A stretch of 64,000 nt of DNA from NCBI GenBank assembly GCA_025345505.1, contig JANVCC010000020.1, positions 51,192,401 to 51,256,400 of the forward strand, read 5' to 3'. Position 1 is the first letter of the stretch, and each line of letters starts with the position of its first letter. This stretch comes from Todiramphus chloris collaris (taxonomy: Eukaryota > Chordata > Aves > Coraciiformes > Alcedinidae). The notes beneath the pieces were generated by a model. That model did not search any database. It was not told where the DNA came from and saw only the letters and a program-made list of their open reading frames with translations. The translations under genes were made by a program, and so were the position numbers. This document shows positions 36,886 to 48,246 of this stretch, piece after piece.

Positions 36886-39654
36886 GTGATCCAGCCAGCC
36901 CAGCTGAAGTGCCTTTATGCAAATGCACACAGCTTTGGCAACAAACAGGATGAATTAAGGGCCACTGTGCTGCTAGAAAGCCATGACATAGTGGCTATTA
37001 CTGAAACTTGGTGGGATGATTCCCATGACTGGAATGTAGGGGTAGATGGTTATAAGCTGTTCAGGAAGGACAGGCAGGGGAGGAGGTGTCACCCTCTATG
37101 TCAGTGACCAGCTAGAATCCATGGAGTTACATATGGGGAAGGATGATGAGACGGTTGAGAGTGTATGGGTTAAGATTAAAGGGAAGTCAGGGGAAGGTGA
37201 TGTTACGATAGGGGTCTGCTACAGGCCACCTGACCAGCAGAGCCAAGTGGATGAGGCTGTCCATAGGCAGATAGAAATGACTTCGCATTCACAGACCTTG
37301 GTCCTTGTAGGGGATTTTAACCACACTGACATGTGCTGGAGAGATAACACAGCAAGGCACCAGTAATCCAGGATTTTCCTCGAGTGTGTAAATGATAACT
37401 TCCTCCTCCAAATGGTGGAGGAACTGACAAGAAAAGGGGCTATGCTGGGCCTTGTTTTGACCAACAGGGAAGGGCTGGTGTCTGATGTAAAACTTGGGGA
37501 CAATCTTGGCTGCAGTGATCATGAAGCAATAGAATTTAAGATCCTCAGGGCAGCTAGGAGGTCATACTCCAAGCTTAAATCCCTGGACTTTAGGCGTGCA
37601 GACTTTGATTGTTTCAGGGATCTGCTGGCCAAAGTGCCATGGGACAAAACCCTAGAAGGTAGGGGTGCCCAGGACAGCTGGTTGATATTCAAGGATCACC
37701 TTCTTGGAGTCCAGGAGCAAACTACACCAGCAAAGAGAAAGGCAGGAAAGAATGATAGGAGACCTGACTGGATGAACAATGAACTCCTGGACACACTGTC
37801 ACACAAAAAGAAGCTCTACAAGGAGTGGACAGAAGGACAGCTAGAATGGGGGGCGTACAAGGAAGCTGCCCAAGCAGCAAGAGACCTGGTCAGGAGAGCT
37901 AAAGCTCAGTTAGAATTAAATCTAGCCAGGGAGATTAAGGGTAATGCCAAAAATTTCTATAGGTATATGAATGGAAAGAAAGACTAGGGAAGGTGTGGGT
38001 CCTCTCAGAAAGGAAACTGGAGAACTGGTGATAAGTGATGCTGAGAAGGCTGAGGTCCTCAATGACTTTTTTTTCTCAGTCTTCATTGAAAAGGGCTCCA
38101 GCCACGCCCCCAGAGTCACAGAAGATGATGGCAGGCGTTGGATGAAAGAACTGCCCATTGCAAGTGAAGATCAGGTTCGTGACCATATGAAGAACCTGAA
38201 AGTACACAAGTCCATGGGACCCAATGGGATACACCCACAGGTGCTGAGAGAACTGGTGGGTGAGGTTGCTAAACCACTATATATTATATTCCAAAAGTCA
38301 TGGCAGTCCGGTGAAGTCCCCACTAACTGGAGAAAGGGAAATACAACCCCCATATTCAAAAAGGGAAAGGTGGATGAACTATAGGCCAGTCAGTCTCACT
38401 TCTGTCCCTATTAAGATCATGGAGCAGATCCTCCTGGAGGCACTACTGAGGCACATGAATAACAATGAAGTGATTGGCTGTAATCAACATGGCTTCACCA
38501 AGGGCAAATCATGCCTGACTAACCTGGTGGCCTTCTATGAGAAGGTCACAACATTAATAGATGGGGGAAGAGCAACTGATGTCATTTACCTGGACCTGAG
38601 CAAAGCCTTTGACACTGTCCCACATGACAATCTGTTCTCCAAGATGGTGAAATATGGATTTGATGGACGGACAATTCAGTGGATAAAGAACTGGCTTGAC
38701 AGCCACTCCCAAAGGGTGGTTGTCAATGGGTCGGTATCCAAGTGGAGAGCAGTGACAAGTGGAGTCCCTCAAGGATCAGTACTGGCACCAGTCTTGTTTA
38801 ACATCTTTGTCAGTGCCATGGACAGTGGCACTGAGTGCACCTTCAGCAAGTTTGCCGATGACACCAAGCTGTGTGGGGTGGCTGACACGCTGGAGGGAAG
38901 GGATGCCATCCAGAGGGACCTTGACAGGCTGGAGAGGTGGGCCCATGCCAACCTCATGAAGTTCAACAAGGCCAAATTCAAGGTCCTCCATCTGGGTTGG
39001 AGCAATCCCAAGCACCAATATAGGCTGGGCAGTGACTGGCTTGAGAGCAGCCCTGAAGAAAAGGACCTGTGAGTGCTGGTGGATGAGAAGCTCAACATGA
39101 GCCATCAGTGTGCTCTTGCAGTCCAGAAAGCCAATCATATCCTGGGCTGCATCAAGAGAAGCATAGCTAGCAGGTCAAGGGAGATGATTCTCCCCCTCTA
39201 CTCCACTCTTGTGAGACCTCACCTGGAGTACTGCATCCAGTTCTGGAGTCCCTGTTACAGGAAGGATATGGATGTGCTGAAACGTGTCCAGAGAAGGGCC
39301 ACAAGGATGATCAGAGGGATGGAGCACCTCTGCTGTGAGGACAGACTGAGAGAGTTGGGGTTGCTCAGTCTGGAAAAGAGAAGGCTCTGGGGAGACTTTA
39401 TTGTGTCCTTCCAGTATCTGAAGGGGGCCTACAAGAAAGCTGGGGAGGGACTTTTTAGGCTGTCGGTCAGTGATAAGACCAGAGGGAATGGATTAAAACT
39501 AGAGACAGGTCGATTCAGGTTAGACGTCAGGAAGAATTTCCTCACCATGAGGGTGGTGAGACACTGGAACGGGTTGCCCAGAGAGGTGGTGGAAGCCCCA
39601 TCCCTGGCAGTCTTTAAGCCCAGGTTGGATGGGGCTCTGAGCAACCTGCTCTAG
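36886..39654 (+). pseudogene. CR1 ORF2 relic: endonuclease and reverse transcriptase
   Basis: ORF2 protein nicks target DNA with an apurinic-type endonuclease and primes cDNA synthesis from the nick. The endonuclease part shows the N-terminal Asn (36,922), the Glu of TETWW (37,003), the YRPP block, GDFN (37,310) and the C-terminal SDH (37,514-37,522). The reverse transcriptase shows the motif A Asp in SKAFDTVPH (38,611), GVPQGS (motif B) and FADD (38,851-38,862). A C-terminal tail ends in the [11 protein letters not shown]-type block and a TAG at 39,652. All catalytic residues I can place are present, yet the frame is broken by a frameshift near 37,080, TAA at 37,364, a frameshift near 37,975, a frameshift near 38,372 and TGA at 39,070. 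The first clear codon, GTG at 36,886, is a convenience start; the frame is open further upstream without a visible ATG. Total span is about 920 codons, close to family length. Confidence 0.93.
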
Positions 39655-39743
39655 TGGGAGGTGTCCCTGCCCATGGCAGGGGGGTTGGAACTAGATGATC
39701 TTTAAGGTCCCTTACAATTCTGACAATTCTATGATTCTATGAT
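39655..39743 (+). other. CR1 3' UTR and terminal octamer repeat
   Basis: This is the conserved CR1 3' end that the element's own reverse transcriptase is thought to recognise. It begins after the ORF2 stop, contains 'ttggaactagatgatc', and ends with two direct copies of an ATTCTATG-like octamer. The same 3' end, more decayed, is seen at 12,860-12,919. Confidence 0.85.
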
Positions 39744-42651
39744 ATTTTTTCAGGTATTTGATTTGTCTGTTTAGGGCAAGTCTTCTGTTTCTACACCATG
39801 GTTAGATAATTTAGTCTGTTCAAACGAGAAAATAACAAAACCATCTAATCCATAATGACTTGCAATATTATTTTTCAGCATGGAAAACTATACACTGAGT
39901 ATCTGTGAAGTATTTAGGATTCATAAACATCTTCAGGGATAAAAACATTTGTCATGCAGATATGTGTATGCAGTTAATAATAAGCCACAAATAATAACTG
40001 AATGAGCTGACAGCACTTCTGACAAAATTATTCACTATTTTTTATGATATTTAACTAAGTCTGTCTAGGATCTATGAATAACTGTGGACTTACAGATTCT
40101 GAAGGACACATAGAGCTGTTGAATCACTTTCCTGATTCCTTCGGTATTGTAGATCGCGTACTCTTACCTAGTTATACTGGATTATGATTATATCTGTGTG
40201 CACTTATTGCTTTAATTCTGTTGAGTGTAGATAGACTTAAAAGGTTTAAATGAAAGTAGAAAAAAACTTGACACAGTAATTGATAAAACCTAATGAGAAA
40301 AAAAAAGTTTAATATAGCAGTCTTGTATTTAAACAACACAGCAGTTCTGTCATAGTTAAAATTTCTTCAATATTCAAAGTGGAAGAGTTTAGGGAATTTT
40401 TTATCCCTTCTTTTTTGCAAAATTGTGTAGAATCATAATGGGAAATAGATTCCAGATAACAGGACAGTTCTTTCTATATAGCAAATGCAATTGTTAATGG
40501 AAAGAAACGCAAGACAGCCATCTGTTGGATTGTGCAGCAAGATGCTTGATTTCCAGGTCCCAGTGTGGGCTGCTGGTAGCCCAGAAAGGAATAAGTACAG
40601 TGCTCATTGCAAGGGCAGATGGCATTTGCAGACTGTTTCAGTTTGGGCTGAGCATAACTCCACTGAAAAGGAAACATATGCATGTGAAAATGGGCCCTAA
40701 GAATGATGCAGACATCTGGGCTGCAGGTGAGCCTTTGTCATCAGCATGTTATTGGTTGTACAAAGTTTTTTGGCATCTTTTCACAGGTAACAATTCTATC
40801 CTGTGGTACCGTGTGGCCAACTCCATCAAAACTGAAGGATTCAGTGCTGATCCGCTGCCTGGGGAGAGCAAAAATGCAGCTGATCTCAACATGCATGTCA
40901 GCATAGAACAGAAGACTAGCTCATCCCTGGACTTGTCCAAAAAAGTAGTTATGCTAAATAACCAAGCAGAAGGCTACCCTGGTTGATCTGCACTTGTGAT
41001 TTGTTTGGCACATTTTGTGACAGACATCCAGTGTGAATATTTGACAAGTTTGCTTTGGTGGAGTTATTCAGATTGTTTGCAAATGCTAATAACTTGACCA
41101 CTTCATTCCATGTGATAATCATTAGTCTCACATTCTGAATTGCTGTGCTATTTGGCTTTTTACTGGGTAATTTGTTTACACTGTGACAGCTTCTAATTGT
41201 GATGTATTTATCCCATGTTATCATCAGCAGATTAATATTATGTTCTAAATAAGATTCATCTGAGTTGACACTGCTGGAAAGACAAGGGTACCAGGCAGGT
41301 ACCTGCCTGCTGCTCAGGTATTTGTAACTTTCTGAGAGATTTCAAACTACACAGGGAAAAATGTATTAATAATAAATTATATAGCCCCTAGCAGAGGATT
41401 GGATTTAGTCTTTGATACAACCGTTGGCATGCAAAAATGTTTGCAATATGTATTGAAGGTGAATCTTGCGGTCTCAGCCCAAACTCAATGAACAATTCAG
41501 TTGGACAGGCATTCCATCTCCATATGTGCATCTATTTGCACAGGAGCAATCCTTATGTCCCACTTGCTAATAAAGCATCTTCTTACCTGGACAAAAAGCT
41601 CCAAAAAAGATTGAAGAAAAAACTTTTATAGTTTCAGGGAAGATGTCTGACAGATTCTGTGATGTTTTTAAGAGAAGCTGCCCTTTCTGCTATGTAATGT
41701 TATTCTTACTAAGCCAGCAAATTGTAACCAAAAAAAACCACTCCAAAAAATCCAGTCTAGTCTGATTCTGATTTTCTGCTATATTTGAGATGAATTTCAT
41801 TTGCCCCCATTTTAATTTATAAAGCCTGGATTTTTCCTTTAATTTAAACTAACCAGTTTTGAAATTGCTGACTGCTGCTGGTTAGGGGTATTCACTTCCA
41901 GAAGTTTCTAGGGAAGAGGGACCCATCCCTAACCTCAGAGCAAGGTACATGTTTTATCTTGCATAAATAATGTAATTCTCAGAAGCAATCTGGAGTGGGA
42001 GATGAGAATTAATGTATCAGTTTGCCATGAAGGCAAGGGAAAGGTAAAACAGCGTCAACAGCAGAAGATAATAGCTACATTATGTTTACTGAGAGCAAAA
42101 TAAAACCCTCAGAAATTTGGGACCAAAAACAAAGCAATTTTTTTAATAAAACAGAACAGCTTCCCAGCAATTCTGAATATGTTTTATTCTGTTAACAACC
42201 TTCTCCAAGCTTTGCCTTTGATCCCAAAACCAAAATAGAAGGAGGTTTTGCCTTTGTTACTCAAGATGGATGAGTTTGTTAAAGCAAGGTAACAAATGTG
42301 GATTTTGTCACTACAAATACCAAAGGGGAAGGTGACACTATAGGTGCTTGCCTCTGGCTAAGTATGTAAGGCCAGTGCCATATTCTTACCTACGCACAAC
42401 CTTCTGCTTACCTTACAATAAATTAATCTGACTACTTGTCTTGGCTATGGCTGAAGCAGCTTGGTTTTGTTGTTTGTTGTTTTTTCTTCCTTTTAACCTC
42501 AGGGTAACTAATACACCTTACCTTAGCTTTCCTGAAGTAAAACATAGTGAAAGCAAGACACTTCAGTTTACAAGATCAATGCTATATATCTGCCTAAGGT
42601 TGACTTAGCTGAATTTATCTCACAGTAAAATTGAAGTACTCTGACAATGAT

Positions 42652-42710
42652 GTATTTCCTTTTATTTCCTCTTATTTCCTTTTGTTTATTTATTTATTTA
42701 TTTTTATTTA
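42652..42710. repeat. TTATTTCCT repeats and (TTTA)n
   Basis: Three imperfect copies of a TTATTTCCT unit run into a TTTA microsatellite of about six units. Confidence 0.8.
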
Positions 42711-43289
42711 AAGCCTCACACAACCTTGTGTGTGCTAATCACTTCAGCTAAAAAAACACGGCCCGTCTTGAGCGATGGATGGTTTTAACAACAGCATTTC
42801 TTGGATTATGCTAGTATGATGATCACAATGATGATGGTACAATATTTCTCTTGGAAGTAATTTATCTTTTCCCATAGGCAAACAATCTTTCTCCTTCTGG
42901 TTCATTACTCAATTGTATATTTCATATTGGATTAACTGGTGTGTGGCATTCTACCATTCTCCTTACCAGATGTACCTTCTCAGATTTAGCTACTTATAAG
43001 GTGTTTATCCAGGTGTGGCTTTCCTGTGATGCTGTCATCTGCTCTCCACTGTAATTAACATTGGAACGGTGTTTGATATCTCTGAGCAATTTATCCTTCC
43101 ACCTCAGAGTGGCAGCCTAAGATATTTTGATGTTCCTGCACTTAAATAGATAAACTCAATTCCCCAAGATTCTTGTATAATTTTCTATTCTCTGCTAATT
43201 ATGAATAAACAGGTCAGGATCCTGACCCTATTCCTGTGCCACTCAACTTCATTTCACTGCACAATGGCAGAATGTCTGTATATCACTGT

Positions 43290-43321
43290 AAAAAAAAAAA
43301 AAAAAAATTAAAAAAAAAAAA
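43290..43321. repeat. Poly(A) tract broken by TT
   Basis: Eighteen A, two T and twelve A. No owner element was recognised. Confidence 0.9.
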
Positions 43322-44304
43322 GTTTACTTAATTCATCTTCTATTTGCACTGCACCCACAATTTCTTTACTATCCTATTAAAGAAGTTATATGAGGTTATT
43401 TTAGGTACTAACACTGATATCTCTTAGTGTATTGTGTTTCCTAAACTTGGAAAAATCTCTCAGCTACTTTCCTAGAAGTTCATCTGTGTGTCTATTCCTC
43501 TCTTGACATTTCTTCCAACAACCCACATTCCGGTTAAATTGCATCAAGTGCTCTGAAGAGAGCAATAGTAATATAAAGAACCTTCTAGCATACAGTCTCA
43601 TTTTATAATAGGAAAAAGATTAACCATACTTTTGAGGTCAAAAAAGTGCATCAAGTGTTTCAGCTCAAATACTTTTCTGCATTTCTAGAAAATACAATAC
43701 CAGCTAGATTTCTCTGTCTACTAAAGAGAGTAAAGAAGTTGATGAGTGTCCATTCTATTCCAATATACATTAGAAAAGGCTACTGTTTTACCAATCCAAA
43801 AAATCTTCCATTAAGTGTGAATTTAATTTTACTTCCTCCACTTACTAGTAAAAGAGAATTTATCTTCTTTCTTTAGGTATAGACTTGATCAGAACCACTC
43901 TTGCAATGGCATTAATCTATGCTAACAATGGCAGATAAGGAACTAAAGTTCAAGTGTGCAAAAGATCAACTTAGACTAATGCTTACAAACATAATCAGAT
44001 TTTTGATTAATTGGCTGATTTTCCTGCTAATTGTGCAATTATCCCAGAAAACAAACTGTGAATTGTATGTTCTGCAGTACATTTGTGACACTTTGTTGTG
44101 AGAGTCATTTCATCAAGTAGTTGTTTGACCCAAGATCTTTATTAATTTTTGAGGTCATACAAATAATTCTCAATATGAAGGACACTCCTGTAATTAAAGA
44201 CATATGCTTGAATTTCTAGTCTTAAATAAGATGTTCAGCATTAACCCACCATCCAACTGGCACAATCCAAACCATGGCAGAAATCAAAACCAATACAGAT
44301 GTTT

Positions 44305-44342
44305 ATGTATGTATGGGTGTGTGTGTATATATATATATATAC
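44305..44342. repeat. TG/TA microsatellite
   Basis: ATGT repeats pass into TG repeats and then into about eight TA units; a typical compound dinucleotide microsatellite. Confidence 0.85.
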
Positions 44343-46107
44343 TGTCTTCTAATTTTAAAGTATCTAGTTATATATATGTTACCCACTGTATTCTGAGGAC
44401 ACTGTAATGTGCCATTACTGTTAAAGTAAGAAAATAATTTGGTATATTTTTGGATGTTAAAAAGTATCCATGTGAGCGCAGGCTGTAGTTCAAAGGTTTG
44501 CTGGCCACCATTGCTTGCGGGCTGTGCAGCAGCAGATCTGCAGGTGCCACCCAGACACCACTTTTCAGCAGTTCTCTCACAAAAGGAACTGGGACTTGAG
44601 TCACTCATAATATTTTGTTTCTTCACCTGCAAATAAGTATTTTTCCTGTTGATTTTAGACTTCACCCAAGTGCTTTGCTGTACTATGCCAGCTGTATTTT
44701 CTCACTCAATTTATAGCACATAAAATGACCTGCACCTAAAAACTCTAAGCATTGTAAGCTAAGACCATGTTCTTTCATGACCACTTTCCTCTCTACCCTT
44801 TCTTACATAGAATCACACCTGCTTGTATTTAAAAGCTCATAAGTAGTGATATTTCAGCATGCTACAAAGTCTCTGATACATCAGACAAGCAAGGTTCTTG
44901 ATTTTGCTAAAGTTCATTTCTCTGACAGCATAAAAAGTCTTGAAGGTGGAAATAGGTGCAGAGAGGATGCTGTGGCTTGGCTGGTAGTTTTTCCTCAATG
45001 GCTGGGGTTTTTCTCCATTCTTAAGCTTAAGATGTTTTTGAGTAAAAGTGCTTTATTCAGTATCAGATTTCAGCCAGCTGTGATTGGCAAGAGTTTTTCA
45101 GAATGATTCAGATCCTGTCTGGCAAGTTCAGCTTTAAAGTCCTTGTTTTCATATACAGTCAGATTGTGCAGTAAGGAGGCTCCTCTAATTTAAAACAAAC
45201 ACTGAAACATGCTCTTAATGGCCTTGGGTTATCAACAAGTAGTTGACATAAAACCCTCCTTGGCCCTTCCCTTTGTAATTCAGGAAAGGCTTTTGGCAAA
45301 AAGGTATCGGTGTTACTGTGCCAAGACTACTGCCTTTATTATTTCCTTTGGAAAAATCTAGTTCCATCGAAATAATAATTTCTTGCAGGACTATTTCCAT
45401 CACAACCATACCATTGTCAGATATCTTTGTAAATGTCTTCAAAAAATCAATGCATTGATTTTGTTTGCATTTTCTTATTTACTTTAGTCTTTCTCATTTC
45501 CTTTTATTTTGATAGAATATGATACTATATTTTCTGATTTAATATCAAATTATCAAAAGCACTTCAGAATTTCCAGTCTGTTTAGTGTATCAAGACTATG
45601 ATTTATTTTTTTCCTTCTCCAGTGTAGGACAAAATGAAACTGTGAAAAGTCAGACTGCCCAACAAGATGAAATTTCTGTAGCTGGTTTCATGTTCTCTTT
45701 GTGTTTTTGACCTCCAAGGTGCCCACCAAAATAAATGAGAATCTTTCTCTCAGATAGAATGACTTTGAACTCAACTTTAACACCAAAAGATTTTCAAACT
45801 GATTATGGAGGCCAAGGAGGTTTTAATTTCTCTTTTAAGTATCCCTGGTACTCTCTTCCATGAAAACACAACTGGCAGGTAGAAATGTGCACTGAACATC
45901 CACATTTAACTCAATATGAGAAAGTGAGAGAGCTACCAGTTTCTACACTGAATTCCAGCTAAGACAGAGGATTAGCTTAGTGGAATTGGCTATGACCCAT
46001 CATTTGGTCACAATGCCTTATTACTGCATATCTGTAAACACTGAGATGCGTTGTTCAGTAACAATGCTTTATAAATATTGTAGACTTTGATGTAGATTCG
46101 TGCTTGC

Positions 46108-46144
46108 TTTTTTTCAGGGTTTTTTGGTTTTGTTTTGTTTTTTT
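46108..46144. repeat. T/G low-complexity run
   Basis: T runs with scattered G and GG, of the GTTT type seen elsewhere in the window. Confidence 0.75.
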
Positions 46145-48212
46145 CAGGAATTGAACAGATTTCCTGAGGCAGCCAGTATGTATTGGGATTCTAAATGTGG
46201 GGCTGACCTGGAGCACAAAGGTGAAAATTTAGTAATACATTGCTGAAGAAGCAAAAAAAAATTTTGATGATATATACTGTGGTCTGCTTCTGCCATTGTG
46301 GATTTGTAAGTTGTGATTCCTTTGGACTGACTCAAAAGGTAGATCAGTTCTTTTGTACAGTCTTTGGTATACACTGAAGTAGATGTTTGGCTCGCAGCTT
46401 CTTCCTGCAGATGTGGAACCTAGTCACTTGTTTCTTTCATTCCTAAAGCTCCTTTGTCAGGCTTTTGAGATTTATTTAGGCTCTCTTCATAAGAGTTTTG
46501 CTTGTTTATTTGTTTTATAAAGATTGATATTTCCACTTAAGACAATGAAAGTTGTTTCTACTAAGACTCCTGGATAAAGCTCTAGAAATTCTGAGAGTTT
46601 GCCTCAGAGACAAACCCTTGGGACAAAATCTCGCCAGAATGGAGGCAGCTTCTTCCCCCACTCTGTCAACCTTTTTGGCAGCCCAGGTGGGTCCCTTCCA
46701 AAGATCACAAGACAAGTTCTAGCATACTGATGGTGATTTAAGTTCATGTTCTTTTCCCAACTTAGAAGTGCTACAAATTTGGTCTCTTGTAGTGTATTGT
46801 GAACTCAGCAGCCATGAAAACTTTGACAGTAGTTTTTTCATGCTTTATGTGTTTTATGCCTTATGATCAGAAAGATAAATTCATTTATAAAGAGAGAATA
46901 AGGTGGACAGGTGTTTTAATAAAACCTTCTTGTGAAATTTTCAAATAGTTGAGAGAAAAACAGACTTTCTGTTGGAAATAACTTTTTTTTTTTGCAAGCA
47001 CTTGGCTTGTATACATTTTTACCATGCTTTAAAAAAGAAAATGATGCAAAGCAAAAGTAATCCCAAGACTCCCTTATAATTAATTTGTTTTCTATCTTAA
47101 AAGAGATTTTTTTTCTTGTGTCACCATTACTTTTATTAGAGCTCCTAAGGAAGCACAAATAATTGTAGGACTATGATTCATACACACTCACAGCCATCAG
47201 AGGTCAGTACAGGTTCATTCATCTGAGCAGTTTTAAGGTCCTTTATTCCTCCACTTTTACATAAGTTTTGATTAAAATGAAAGTGAGCTTTCGCATCTGT
47301 GATGTCTTACTAGATAAGAAGATTCCTGGAAACTGAAAAGGTAACGAACACAAATTATATACGCTTACCTAATATCTTGACACCATATAGTGTGCCAGGA
47401 AAAGCTCCACTTCATGTTTGCACTACTTTTGGTAGTGTAAGTTGGCAATTGCGAAAGGACTGGAATGACTGGAATATCTATAGCAAGTGCTCTTCCAGAT
47501 TTTGGTTAATCCTTTTGCCTTATTGAGATCTGTTTGACATTAATCCTACTGGTAATGAAGGTTAAGCTGTTAAGAATGAGCACCAGGACAGCTACAGTAA
47601 AGAGCCTAAACCTTGCTAGGTATAATTTCAGTGGCTCATTTGAGCCCAGTATTAATGGCTGCAGTGAAGTTCCCTCTAAAACAGTATCTAAACAGTTGTA
47701 AGTTAGAGAATGAAGTTTTCAAGGCTACATTCTGTGGACTTATAACTGATTTCACAATATGCTATATTTATTAAAAAAAAAAAAAATCCCTATTCTATAA
47801 ACTGTTAAAAATGGAAAGTATAACAGAACCCTGAGGAATAGAAGGTTCAGGAAGTTCTGAAATAATTTTCCAAAATGAATACTTACTTACGTAGCCTTTT
47901 GCTTGTGTTTCACTGAAAAATGTTCCTTAGAGGACAATGAATAAAATTTTATTTGGCTGTAGGGTAGGAGAGTGAAAGAAAGTTAGTGAATCAACTGATT
48001 TAAGTCCCTGCTGCAGAAAAGGGCTGAAGATTTATCTTATGAATCTGTCAGAGAATGAATTTGAATTTGTATACCACTATAAAAATGTTCTATCAGTTAC
48101 GAGATCTTCTCCCTTTAGAGACAAACTCAAAAGGTTAAAAAAAACTATTAAAAAATAATTAGAATAGGTTTAAGTATTTAGGAAAAAAACTTTCTAAACA
48201 ATTTTTTTTGTT

Positions 48213-48246
48213 TATATACTGAATATATATATACATTCAGTATATA
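48213..48246. repeat. AT-rich inverted repeat, 12-bp arms
   Basis: TATATACTGAAT and ATTCAGTATATA are exactly complementary around a 10-base loop. Further ATACTGAA copies follow to about 48,280, so the region is also a degenerate short direct repeat. Probably an AT-rich cruciform-prone or unstable site. Confidence 0.65.

Larger units (their letters stand above)
35834..39743 (+). mobile_element. CR1 LINE retrotransposon, 5'-truncated, near complete
   Basis: This copy of about 3.9 kb carries, in order, the remains of ORF1 (about 35,834-36,762), a short spacer, ORF2 with endonuclease and reverse transcriptase (36,886-39,654) and a 3' UTR of about 90 bases. It ends in the CR1 signature: 'ttggaactagatgatc' followed by two ATTCTATG-type repeats at 39,726-39,743. 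There is no poly(A) tail, as expected for CR1. Full-length avian CR1 is about 4.5 kb, so the 5' UTR and the start of ORF1 are missing. The left edge is set from where the ORF1 frame becomes readable and may be off by tens of bases. I see about two lesions in ORF1 and five in ORF2, so the copy is dead but fairly young compared with the other CR1 fragments here. The family is well known; the exact subfamily was not determined. Confidence 0.95.

Noticed and set aside
38554-39138. Minus-strand open frames of 70-120 codons inside the CR1 copy
   Set aside because: They are mirror frames of the conserved ORF2 reverse transcriptase region and carry no features of their own.
40525-40986. 153-codon open frame on the plus strand
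   Set aside because: No known motif, and two other frames are open across it. It would need transcript or conservation evidence.
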